From Actinomycetota bacterium (GTDB taxonomy: Bacteria; Actinomycetota; UBA4738; HRBIN12): a stretch of 64,000 nt of DNA. The stretch is taken from contig DASSCU010000056.1 of the NCBI GenBank assembly GCA_035697485.1, positions 62,001 through 126,000 of the forward strand. Reading direction: 5' to 3'. Made by a program: the position numbers and the translations under genes. Positions 51,296 to 59,093 of the stretch are shown one piece after another; the stretch's first letter is position 1; every line of letters begins with the position of its first letter. Under the pieces are notes generated by a model, which worked only from the letters and a program-made list of their open reading frames with translations, made no database searches and was not told the DNA's origin.

Positions 51296-51670
51296 ATGAC
51301 CGTCCGAGTCCTCATCGTCGACGACCAGGAGCCGTTCCGCATGGCGGCGCGCATGGTCGTCGACGCCACCGACGGTTTCGAGGTCGTGGGCGAAGCCGAG
51401 ACCGGCGAGGACTCGGTCACGATGGCGGTCGACCTCACGCCCGACCTGGTGCTCATGGACGTGAACCTGCCCGGCATCAACGGCCTCGATGCCACACGCC
51501 AGATCCTCGCGGGCGGCGAGGGCGCGGTGGTCGTGCTCCTGCTCTCGACCTACGAGGAAGCGGAGTACGCGCCTCGTGCCGCCGAGTGCGGCGCCGCGGC
51601 GTACATCCCGAAGGCGGTCTTCGGGCCGGATCGGCTCGAGGATGCGTGGTCCGCCGCGATCGCCAGCTAG
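51296..51670 (+). CDS. Stand-alone receiver (REC) domain protein
   Basis: A 124-residue response regulator consisting only of a receiver: VLIVDDQEPFRMAARMVV, phospho-Asp in LVLMDVNLPGING, LLSTYEEAEYAPRAAECG and Lys in AAYIPKAVFG. No output domain, so it acts by protein contact or as a phosphate sink. The ATG at 51296 is preferred over 51290 because GGAGG (51282-51286) then has a spacing of 9. Convergent with a large histidine kinase gene only 6 bp away, its likely partner; its sequence is of the NarL receiver type. Confidence 0.8.
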   Translation: MTVRVLIVDDQEPFRMAARMVVDATDGFEVVGEAETGEDSVTMAVDLTPDLVLMDVNLPGINGLDATRQILAGGEGAVVVLLLSTYEEAEYAPRAAECGAAAYIPKAVFGPDRLEDAWSAAIAS

Positions 51671-51676
51671 TCCAGC

Positions 51677-53740
51677 TCAGACTACTGGAACGGATCCGCG
51701 GACGGTCGTGCCGTCCCCCGGGGCGCTCTCGATCGTGAGCTCCCCGCCGATCGAGTCGATGCGGTCGGTCATCCCCAGCAAGCCCGACCCGAGCGTCACG
51801 GTACCGGGGTCGAAGCCCGCTCCGTCGTCGGTCACGGTGAACTCGAGCGATCCGTTGCGCTGGGCGAGCCGGATCGAGGCGGACGATGCCGCCGCGTACT
51901 TCGCGATGTTCTGCAAGGCCTCGAGGCAGGAGAAGTAGACGGCCGCCTCGATGTCCTGGTCGTATCGGCCGACGCGGTCGGCCTCCACAGCGACGGGCGT
52001 CGGTGACTTCTGGGCCTGGGCGGCGAGGGCTGCCTCGAGCCCACGGTCGGCGAGCAACGGCGGATAGATGCCTCGGGCGAGATCGCGCAGGTCGTCGATC
52101 GCGGTCTGCGTCTCCGTCTGCAGTTGCGCGAGCATCTCGTGAGCCTTCGCTGCATCGCGCTCCAGCAACGAATCTGCCAGGCGCAGCTTCACGCCGAGCG
52201 CAACGAGTTGCTGCTGCGCTCCGTCGTGGATGTTCCGCTCGAGGCGTCGCCGTTCCTCGTCTTGGGCCGCGACGAGGCGTTGGCGAGAGGCCCGCAACTC
52301 CTCGATCAGGCGAACGTTCCGCAGCACGATGCCCGCTTGCGCCGCGAGGTCGCGCATCAGCTCCGTGCGCCCGGTGTCGATGGGATCGTTCGCGTGCGAC
52401 GTCGCCGTGAGCGCACCGAGCAGCTCACCCCGGTGGCGCACCTCGACCGCGACGTCGGCACCGGCGAATACGGGGAGCAGATCGTCCGCGGGTCGGCGGA
52501 TCGGCATCGCGTCGAGCACCGACGCCGGCCAGGCGGCTTCCGGCCGGAACTCCCCTCCGACGAGCAGCCACACACGCGCCTCCGCCGCTCGGGTGCTCTC
52601 GCCGAGCACGGCAGCCATCCGTGGCAGCACGTCGTCGGTCGCGTAGGCCTCGGACAATCGCTCGGAGAACTCGGTCAACGCCTCGTAGGGCGTGGCTCGA
52701 CCCCCGTACACGATGCGGTCGCCGATCCTGCGTGCGAGCCTCCAGAGCGGCCAGATCAGCGCCCCGATCACGACGCCCGTGATCCCGACCGCCTGCGTCT
52801 CGTCGGGGGCGATGTCGGTCAGCGGGCTGCTGATGGTGAGGAGGACACCGAGGCCGACCGCCATCACGAGCACCACCGTGAGCGCGAAGATCACCGTCTT
52901 CTTGATCACGAGATCGAGGTCGTAGAGGCGGTAGCGCAGCACCGCGATCGCGGTGGCGACGGGCATGGCGAACAGGAGCGAGGTCACGAAGGTGAACCAG
53001 GCGGCGTCGCCCACGGGCGTGTCGCCGGCGACGAGCAACAGCAGGAGGGAGGTGATGACGACGCTGATGCCGTACACGAACCAGCGCAGCTGTTGGCGCT
53101 CGTCGCCCTGTGCCCGTCGGAACCGGACGACGACGGCGCCGACGGCGCCGGCTGCGGCGGACAGTATCGTGATCGTGGCAGCGAGCCCGAGCCACGTCCA
53201 CGAGGCGATCGCCGGGACGGCGAAGGGGTTGGCCACGTACAGGTCGGTTCCCACCATGAAGGTGCTCGGATGGAGCCCGCTCGCGACGAACGCGATCGCC
53301 GTGCCCGAAGCGATCGCCCAACCGACGACCCGCCATCGTGGCGAGGGGAGCCGCCCGGTGGGGAAGAGCAGCAGCGCGAACAGGAGCGAAGCGACCGCCG
53401 GGAGCATCGCGATCGTGGAGAGGAACTGCGCGAGCCCCGGACCGGGGAGCTGCCCTCGGTCGAGCCCGACGATCGAGTACTCGTTCGCGGCGATCAGCAC
53501 GATCACGCTGAGGCCGATCGTCGCGTAGAGCCACCCGATCGGATTCGTGGGCGCCTTCGCAGCGATCACGAGTCCGATCACGGCGAACGCCGTGATGCCG
53601 ATCGCCATGATCACGATCGACGGAAGCTCTCCGGCATCGGTCGTTGGATCCATCGTCGTGAGGACGATCGCGACCACGAGCAGCGTGACGGCGGCCACGC
53701 CGAGCGTGCGGACCGCAGTCCGAGCGCGTTCCGGAGTCAC
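51677..53740 (-). CDS. Multi-pass histidine kinase with GAF and HisKA_3, copy 1
   Basis: A 687-residue sensor kinase: about 10 helices (residues 10-335), a cytosolic linker with DRIVYGGRATPYEALTEFSE, a GAF domain, then DEERRRLERNIHDGAQQQLV (phospho-His near residue 503) and a HATPase with LEALQNIAKYAAASSA and DDGAGFDP. The loop LLFPTGRLPSPRWRVVGW between helices is shared by all three kinases of this region. The GTG start overlaps the stop of a 59-codon kinase remnant. The signal is unknown; hydrophobic or membrane-derived ligands would fit the architecture. Confidence 0.87.
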   Translation of the reverse strand: MTPERARTAVRTLGVAAVTLLVVAIVLTTMDPTTDAGELPSIVIMAIGITAFAVIGLVIAAKAPTNPIGWLYATIGLSVIVLIAANEYSIVGLDRGQLPGPGLAQFLSTIAMLPAVASLLFALLLFPTGRLPSPRWRVVGWAIASGTAIAFVASGLHPSTFMVGTDLYVANPFAVPAIASWTWLGLAATITILSAAAGAVGAVVVRFRRAQGDERQQLRWFVYGISVVITSLLLLLVAGDTPVGDAAWFTFVTSLLFAMPVATAIAVLRYRLYDLDLVIKKTVIFALTVVLVMAVGLGVLLTISSPLTDIAPDETQAVGITGVVIGALIWPLWRLARRIGDRIVYGGRATPYEALTEFSERLSEAYATDDVLPRMAAVLGESTRAAEARVWLLVGGEFRPEAAWPASVLDAMPIRRPADDLLPVFAGADVAVEVRHRGELLGALTATSHANDPIDTGRTELMRDLAAQAGIVLRNVRLIEELRASRQRLVAAQDEERRRLERNIHDGAQQQLVALGVKLRLADSLLERDAAKAHEMLAQLQTETQTAIDDLRDLARGIYPPLLADRGLEAALAAQAQKSPTPVAVEADRVGRYDQDIEAAVYFSCLEALQNIAKYAAASSASIRLAQRNGSLEFTVTDDGAGFDPGTVTLGSGLLGMTDRIDSIGGELTIESAPGDGTTVRGSVPVV

Positions 53741-53916
53741 GGTGCGGCTCCGATGCGTATCGAACCGCTGACGGTCGTGCCCGTGACGGTCGTGCCCGTG
53801 ACGGTCGTGCCCGCCTCCGGGGCGCTCCCCACCGTCACATCGCGCACGGCGAACTCGAGCGAGCCGTTGCGCGGGGCGGGCTCGATCCTTGCGTCGCTCT
53901 GCTCTGACGTCGTCAT
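53737..53916 (-). CDS. 59-residue remnant of a histidine kinase C-terminus
   Basis: ATG at 53916, stop overlapping the GTG of the downstream kinase (GTGA). The peptide resembles the end of the neighbouring kinases with the middle removed: RIEPAPRNGSLEFAVRD corresponds to the strand before the G-box (compare RLAQRNGSLEFTVTDD), and SAPEAGTTVTG plus VSGSIRIG to the final strand (ESAPGDGTTVRGSVPV). The ATP-binding G-box between them is gone, and the TTVTG unit is present three times because of a 15-bp tandem repeat. It cannot bind ATP as such; it may only survive as a translational leader for the kinase gene. Confidence 0.55.
   Translation of the reverse strand: MTTSEQSDARIEPAPRNGSLEFAVRDVTVGSAPEAGTTVTGTTVTGTTVSGSIRIGAAP
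53770..53814. repeat. Three tandem copies of a 15-bp unit
   Basis: GACGGTCGTGCCCGT repeats at 53770, 53785 and 53800 (the last copy ends in C). It is in frame with the kinase remnant and gives three copies of a five-residue unit. Looks like slippage expansion of the last kinase strand. Confidence 0.8.
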
Positions 53917-54155
53917 GACGACCGTCCCCACTCGATCAGGGCGATGCCTGCCCCGGGTGGCCGGCCAGGCGAGCCGCTGAGGGAGCCGGTGGACCTGTGG
54001 TGGCGCATCCATGATCGGATGGTGACACCGTCCGCTGCTGCGTTCCATGGGCGAGACCACACCTTCTCGCGGCCGGGAACACCCCGGGAGCGGTGGTGCA
54101 GCCATCACGGAGGGAACCGCATGCTCGCGTCATCGTCGTGGCACGTGGACCGGCC

Positions 54156-54188
54156 TACCGTTGGTTCACCGAGAAGAGGAGGCTCACG
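54156..54188 (+). promoter_or_regulatory. -10 and ribosome binding site of the universal stress gene
   Basis: TACCGT at 54156-54161 is a -10 candidate, and GAGGAGG lies just before the ATG at 54189. The 272-bp gap 53917-54188 shows no other clear motif, and no GGGAC-N4-GTCCC box. Confidence 0.45.
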
Positions 54189-54593
54189 ATGACGATCCTC
54201 GTTGGTACCGACTCCAGTGCTGCCGCCGACCTGGCCGTCGAGGGTGCTGCACGGCTCGCCCGCGACCGGAGCGCCCAGCTGCTCGTGCTGCTCGTGCGAT
54301 CTGATGGGGACGTCAAGGCCGCCGTCGACCCCGACCGAGCGCCCGACCCCGGTCGCTACCTCTCGGACATCACCCGACGGTTCCCGGAGGTCACGATGAG
54401 CACTCGCATCGAACGTGGCGAACCGGCCGAGCGCATCTGCGAGGTCGCTGCCGAGATCGGCGCCGACACGATCGTGCTCGGCAACCGCGGCACGAGAGGG
54501 TCGTGGTGGCGCGTGAAGGACAGCGTGCCGAACCTCGTGCTGCGCCACTCGCCGTGCAGCGTCTTCATCGTGGACACGCGGAGGGCCCAGTGA
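54189..54593 (+). CDS. Universal stress protein (UspA family)
   Basis: A 134-residue single-domain Usp: MTILVGTDSSAAADLAVEGA at the start, DRSAQLLVLLVRSDGDV, and the C-terminal nucleotide loop VLGNRGTRGSWWRVKDSVPN followed by HSPCSVFIVDT. In ATP-binding Usps the loop is G-x2-G-x9-G-S/T; here the last G is Asp (KDSV), so nucleotide binding may be weaker. These proteins support survival in stress or dormancy. Its neighbours are kinases and regulators, but it lacks the DosR-like box of the other locus. Confidence 0.88.
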   Translation: MTILVGTDSSAAADLAVEGAARLARDRSAQLLVLLVRSDGDVKAAVDPDRAPDPGRYLSDITRRFPEVTMSTRIERGEPAERICEVAAEIGADTIVLGNRGTRGSWWRVKDSVPNLVLRHSPCSVFIVDTRRAQ

Positions 54594-54622
54594 GGCACCG
54601 TGAGCCGTGGTCTCGCCCCGGC

Positions 54623-55000
54623 TCAGGCGTCCATGTGCTCGACCCAGGCTGCGCGCCAGTCCGGTGCCGGGAACGGCTCGGCCCAGTACGCGGTCTCCTT
54701 GGCGATCTTGCCGTCGCGCATCTCGAAGATGAAGACGGCCTGGTACACGGCCCCGCCCCCGTAGTCGAGGGTGGACTCGGCGACCCACAGGTCGCCCTCG
54801 CCGACGATGCGGCGCGGGGTGATGGTCGGCAGCGCCGGGAACGCGTTGTACACGCCTCGCCGGTTGTCGCCGCCCACGATGCGCTCGCCCGACTGCGGCC
54901 ACTCCATCACGGCGTCCTCGTGGAAGAGGTCGTCCATGCCGGCCACGTTGCGGGCATTGAGGGTGGCCACGAGGGCCTCGACCGTCTCACGTCCAGTCAT
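54623..55000 (-). CDS. SnoaL/NTF2-like protein
   Basis: A 125-residue cone-shaped alpha+beta protein: ETVEALVATLNARNVAGMDD, LFHEDAVMEWPQSGERIVGG, a long beta-sheet (VYQAVFIFEMRDGKIAKETA) ending in WAEPFPAP. The ATG at 55000 has GGAGG at spacing 6, better than the ATG at 55012. Related proteins are small-molecule isomerases, hydrolases or ligand binders; the pocket residues do not let me choose. Convergent with the universal stress gene and upstream of the NarL regulator on the same strand order, 63 bp after it. Confidence 0.82.
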   Translation of the reverse strand: MTGRETVEALVATLNARNVAGMDDLFHEDAVMEWPQSGERIVGGDNRRGVYNAFPALPTITPRRIVGEGDLWVAESTLDYGGGAVYQAVFIFEMRDGKIAKETAYWAEPFPAPDWRAAWVEHMDA

Positions 55001-55063
55001 CGCAACCTCCATCGATCGAGGCCCGGTGGTCGAGCACGGGCCACGGCTGCGGGCGGTGCGAGC

Positions 55064-55732
55064 CTACGCCTGTTCCGTCTCCCGAAGGAAGGCCAGCACG
55101 GCCATCACCCGTCGGTGTACGTCGGGCTCCTCGGTGAGATCGAGCTTGTGGAACAGCGAGTTGATGTGCTTCTCGACCGCCCGCTCGGTGAGGAACAGCG
55201 ACTTCGCGATCGCCGCGTTGTTCTCGCCTTGCGCCATGTGGCTCAGCACCTCGCGCTCCCGGCCCGTGAGCGACGAGAGCGGGGAGTGCGCCATGCGATC
55301 CTTCGCGGCCACCAGCGACTCGACGACCTTCGGGTCGAGCACGCTGCCGCCGCGCGCGACCTCGTTGAGCGCGCGGACGACTTCCTCGACGTCGGCCACG
55401 CGTTCCTTCAACAGGTAGCCCAGGCCTGCCGCCCCGTCCTTCAGCAGGTCGTACGCGTACTCCTCGTCGGCGAACTGCGAGAGCACCACCACCCCGACGT
55501 CCGGGTGCTCGGCCCTGATCGCCTTCGCCGCCCGGATGCCCTCGTCGGTGCCGGTGGGAGGCATGCGGATGTCGGTGAGCACCGCGTCGGGCCGTTGGGC
55601 CTCGACCGCGGCGATGAGCTCGTCGTAGGCTTCGGCCGTGCCGACGACGTCGATGTCGTCGACGCCGGAGAGCAGGGCGATGGTCCCCTCGCGAACCAGG
55701 TAGTTGTCCTCCGCGAAGACCACGCGCAGCAT
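55064..55732 (-). CDS. NarL-family response regulator
   Basis: A 222-residue regulator: VVFAEDNYLVREGTIALLSG, phospho-Asp in DAVLTDIRMPPTGTDEG, YLLKERVADVEEVVRALNEV, and a LuxR helix-turn-helix (SSLTGREREVLSHMAQGENN, LFLTERAVEKHINSLFHKLD). A TACCAT hexamer on this strand (55744-55739) ends 6 nt before the ATG, suggesting a leaderless message. It is divergent from the REC-cyclase gene, whose receiver is very similar, so both probably take phosphate from the same kinases. Confidence 0.88.
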   Translation of the reverse strand: MLRVVFAEDNYLVREGTIALLSGVDDIDVVGTAEAYDELIAAVEAQRPDAVLTDIRMPPTGTDEGIRAAKAIRAEHPDVGVVVLSQFADEEYAYDLLKDGAAGLGYLLKERVADVEEVVRALNEVARGGSVLDPKVVESLVAAKDRMAHSPLSSLTGREREVLSHMAQGENNAAIAKSLFLTERAVEKHINSLFHKLDLTEEPDVHRRVMAVLAFLRETEQA

Positions 55733-55776
55733 GCGCGGATGGTACACGGGCACCCCTCGACGGGAAGGCGGACGGC

Positions 55777-57063
55777 GTGAGCATCACGGTCGTGCTCGGC
55801 GAAGACAACGTGCTGGTCCGCGAGGGTGTGCGCGCCCTGCTCGACTCCTACGAGGACATCGAGGTGGTGGGCGTCGCCGAAGATGCCCCCTCGCTCCTGG
55901 AGGCCGCCGCCGAGCACGTGCCCGACGTCGTCGTGACCGACATCAAGATGCCGCCGAGCTTCCAGCTCGAGGGCATCGACTGCGCCCATTCGATCCGGGA
56001 GCTGCACCCCGACACGGGCGTCGTCGTGCTGAGCGCCCACGACGACGAGGAGTACGCGATCGCCCTGCTTGGCGGCGGCCACAGTGGGCTCGCGTACCTG
56101 TTGAAGGACCGCATCGCCCAGGGCGACGAGCTCGCGCGCGCGATCCGTGAGGTGCATGCGGGCGGGAGTACCGTGGATCCGACGATCGCCGAGCGCCTGT
56201 CCGGGCGTGGCGAGGCTGCCGAACGCGACCGCCAGCTGCTCGACATGATGGCGAAGGGCCTCGGGTACGAGGAGATCGCCGCCGCCCTCGGCACGACCCA
56301 GGAGGCCGTCGACCGTCAGGTGACCGAACTGTTCCGCGGCATGGCGGCAGGCGAGGGCTCGGCCGGCTTGGTCGACGAATTCAGGCGGTTGCACTCCGCG
56401 GTCGTCGAGCAGACCGTCTCGCGCAACACGCTCGCGAGCTTCGTGCCTCAGCAGCTCGCCGAGCGACTCGCCTCCCATCCAGAGACCGCGATCGAGCCCC
56501 AGGAGGTCGAGGTGACCGTGCTGTTCAGCGACATCCGGGGCTTCTCGACGATCGCGGAACGGCTCGGGGCCCGAGACGTCGCCGCCGTCGTGGGCCGACA
56601 CCTCGAGGCGATGGCCGAGGTCGTGGCCGCACACGGCGGCACGATCGACAAGTTCCAGGGTGACGCCGTGATGGCCGTCTTCGGCGCTCCCGAGCCGTTG
56701 CCCGACCACGCCGAACGCGCGCTGCGGTGTGCGATCGCGATGCAGCAGCGACAATCCGAGCTGAACGAGGCCGGCTGGGATGTCGTCGACCTGCCCGAGA
56801 TGGGCGTCGGGATCGGGGTGAACACGGGCAGGGTGATCGCGGGCACGGTGGGTGGCGGCGGGCGTCTCGAGTACACGGTCGTGGGCGACGCCGTGAACAT
56901 CGCATCGCGGCTGCAGAACGAGGCGGCCGGTGGCGAGATCGTCGCGACGGCCACCACGGTCGCGGCCTCGGACGGCATCGCGTGCGAGCCGATCGGCATC
57001 CGGCACGTGAAGGGCCGTGAGGAGCCGGTGGAGGTGTTCCGGGTGTCGGGGGCGTTTCGATGA
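55777..57063 (+). CDS. Receiver-HTH-like-adenylate cyclase fusion
   Basis: A 428-residue protein from the GTG at 55777. Residues 1-125: NarL-type receiver (VVLGEDNVLVREGVRALLDS, phospho-Asp near 55 in VVVTDIKMPPSF). Residues about 148-195: a segment spaced like a LuxR helix-turn-helix (LLDMMAKGLGYEEIAAALGT, TQEAVDRQVTELF) but without the usual Glu/Arg signature. From about 245: class III cyclase with VLFSDIRGFSTIAERLG and TIDKFQGDAVMAVFGAP (two metal Asp, Lys for adenine) and YTVVGDAVNIASRLQNE (adenine Asp, transition-state Asn and Arg). All catalytic residues for ATP cyclisation are present, so phosphorylation should control cAMP formation. Overlaps the next kinase gene (ATGA). Confidence 0.87.
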   Translation: MSITVVLGEDNVLVREGVRALLDSYEDIEVVGVAEDAPSLLEAAAEHVPDVVVTDIKMPPSFQLEGIDCAHSIRELHPDTGVVVLSAHDDEEYAIALLGGGHSGLAYLLKDRIAQGDELARAIREVHAGGSTVDPTIAERLSGRGEAAERDRQLLDMMAKGLGYEEIAAALGTTQEAVDRQVTELFRGMAAGEGSAGLVDEFRRLHSAVVEQTVSRNTLASFVPQQLAERLASHPETAIEPQEVEVTVLFSDIRGFSTIAERLGARDVAAVVGRHLEAMAEVVAAHGGTIDKFQGDAVMAVFGAPEPLPDHAERALRCAIAMQQRQSELNEAGWDVVDLPEMGVGIGVNTGRVIAGTVGGGGRLEYTVVGDAVNIASRLQNEAAGGEIVATATTVAASDGIACEPIGIRHVKGREEPVEVFRVSGAFR

Positions 57064-59093
57064 CCCTGAGCGAGCGGCAGCTCCGACGGCTCGCCAACGT
57101 GGCCCTCGCCATCGTCGTCGTCGGGTCGGCCGCCACGATCGCGCTGGAGATCGCTGCCGGGCGTCCCGACGAGGCGGTGTTTTCCGCACTCCTGCTGTCG
57201 TTCCCCGCGGTCGGCTTCTTCGTCCTCAGCCGTCGCCCGGACAATCGCCTCGCCTGGCTGATGGTGGCGATGGGCGTCGGCGTCGCGATCCTGGGCCCCG
57301 TGCAGGGCTACGGCGCCTACGCCATCGAGCACGACCTGCCGTACGGCCCCCTGGGCCTCGCGCTCGGCGGCCCGGGGTGGGTGCCCTTCATCGCGATCTC
57401 CGGGTTCCTGCTCCTGCTCTTCCCCGACGGGCACCTGCCATCGCCGCGCTGGCGATGGTTCGCATGGATGTGCGGCATCGCCATGGCGATCGTCTTCGTG
57501 GCGATCTGGTTCTACCCGGGTGACTTCGCCGACTCCGGCTATCCCGAGATCGAGAACCCGATCGGTATCGAAGCGATCAAGGCGGTCGATGTCGTCTTCG
57601 GGGCCCTGCTGCTCTCGGCTCCTGTGCTCGTGGTCGGTGGCTTCGTCAGTCTCGTCGTGCGTATGCGTCGGACGACCGACGACGTCGTGCGGCATCAGAT
57701 CCGCTGGCTCGCGTACGCGGCGTCAGTCATGGCCCTGCTCTTCGCCCTATCGTTCATCCCCGGGCTCGGCAACGACGACGCGTGGAACTCGTGGATCCAG
57801 AACCTGAGCGCGATGAGCTTCATGCTGATCCCCGTCGCGACCGGGGTCGCCATCCTGCGGTATCGCCTCTACGACATCGACGTCGTGATCCGCAAGACCG
57901 TCGTGATCGCGATCGTCGTGGCCTTCATCGCCCTCGTCTACGTCGGTGTCGTCGCCGGTGTCGGTGCGCTCGTCGGGTCGAGCGGATCCCCGCTGCTCTC
58001 CGCGTTCGCCGCCGGGATCGTCGCCCTCGTCTTTCAACCGGTGCGGGCGCGGGCGCGCAGGTTCGCCGACCGCATCGTCTACGGCAGGCGGGCGACCCCG
58101 TACGAGGTGGTCGCGACGTTCGGCGAACAGCTCGCCGGCACCTACTCCTCCGACGACGTGCTTCCCCGATTGGCGCGTGTGCTCTTCGAGGGCGTGGGCG
58201 CCGAGCGTTCCGAGGTGCGCATGATCGTGGACGAGGGGCTCCGAACGGTCGCGACCTGGCCGCCCGACGCTCACGAGGCCACCGATGACCTCGTGGTTGA
58301 GGTCCGGCACCAGGGGCAGGTGCTCGGTGCCCTCGCCGTGTCGATGCCGGCCAGCGACCCGATCGACCAGACGCGCGAACAGCTCGTGCAAGACCTGGCG
58401 GCCCAGGCCGGGCTCGTGCTGCGGAACGAGCGACTGACCCAGCAGCTCCGTGCCCGCCTGGCCGACCTGCAAGCTGCACAGAAGCGCCTCGTCACCGCGC
58501 AGGACGAGGAACGTCGCAAGCTCGAGCGCAACATCCACGACGGCGCCCAGCAGCAGCTCGTCGCGTTGCAGGTGCGCCAGCGCCTCGCCGAACAGCTGAT
58601 CGATCGCGACCCCGCCGAGGCCAAGGAGATGGTCGCCGCGCTCCAGGTCGACACCGGAGTGGCCCTCGAGGACCTGCGCGACCTCGCTCGGGGCATCTAC
58701 CCGCCGCTGCTGGCCGACAAGGGGCTCGCCGCCGCACTCGAAGCCCAGGCGAGGAAGTCGCCGATCCCCGTGACGGTCGAGGCCGACGGCGTCGACCGCC
58801 TTCCCCAGGACATCGAGGCAGCCGTGTACTTCTCGGTGCTCGAGGGCCTGCAGAACGTCGCGAAGTACGCCCAGGCGACCTCGGCGACCGTCTCGTTCGA
58901 GCGATCGAACGGGGAGCTGCGGTTCCGCGTCCGCGACGACGGGCGCGGGTTCGATCCCTCCGAGACGGGATACGGCACGGGACTGCAGGGCATCGTCGAC
59001 CGTCTCGGAGCGCTCGAGGGTCGCGTCGAGGTCACGAGCGAGCCGGGGGCCGGCGCGACCCTCAGCGGCAGCGTCCCGGTGCCGGCGTCATGA
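57060..59093 (+). CDS. Multi-pass histidine kinase with GAF and HisKA_3, copy 2
   Basis: A 677-residue kinase with the architecture of copy 1: about 10 helices with LLLFPDGHLPSPRWRWFAWM between them, FADRIVYGRRATPYEVVATF linker, GAF domain, DEERRKLERNIHDGAQQQLV (His near 493), IYPPLLADKGLAAALEAQAR and a HATPase ending GYGTGLQGIVDRLGALEG. The ATG overlaps the stop of the REC-cyclase gene and its stop overlaps the start of copy 3, so cyclase and both kinases are made together. The natural reading is that the kinases phosphorylate the cyclase receiver. Confidence 0.9.
   Translation: MTLSERQLRRLANVALAIVVVGSAATIALEIAAGRPDEAVFSALLLSFPAVGFFVLSRRPDNRLAWLMVAMGVGVAILGPVQGYGAYAIEHDLPYGPLGLALGGPGWVPFIAISGFLLLLFPDGHLPSPRWRWFAWMCGIAMAIVFVAIWFYPGDFADSGYPEIENPIGIEAIKAVDVVFGALLLSAPVLVVGGFVSLVVRMRRTTDDVVRHQIRWLAYAASVMALLFALSFIPGLGNDDAWNSWIQNLSAMSFMLIPVATGVAILRYRLYDIDVVIRKTVVIAIVVAFIALVYVGVVAGVGALVGSSGSPLLSAFAAGIVALVFQPVRARARRFADRIVYGRRATPYEVVATFGEQLAGTYSSDDVLPRLARVLFEGVGAERSEVRMIVDEGLRTVATWPPDAHEATDDLVVEVRHQGQVLGALAVSMPASDPIDQTREQLVQDLAAQAGLVLRNERLTQQLRARLADLQAAQKRLVTAQDEERRKLERNIHDGAQQQLVALQVRQRLAEQLIDRDPAEAKEMVAALQVDTGVALEDLRDLARGIYPPLLADKGLAAALEAQARKSPIPVTVEADGVDRLPQDIEAAVYFSVLEGLQNVAKYAQATSATVSFERSNGELRFRVRDDGRGFDPSETGYGTGLQGIVDRLGALEGRVEVTSEPGAGATLSGSVPVPAS

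Noticed and set aside
53770-53814. Tandem repeat considered as the start of a CRISPR array or VNTR locus
   Set aside because: Only three 15-bp units without spacers, inside an open frame; better explained by slippage in a kinase remnant.
54062-54188. DosR-like box before the universal stress gene, as in mycobacteria
   Set aside because: No GGGAC-N4-GTCCC sequence is present in the gap.
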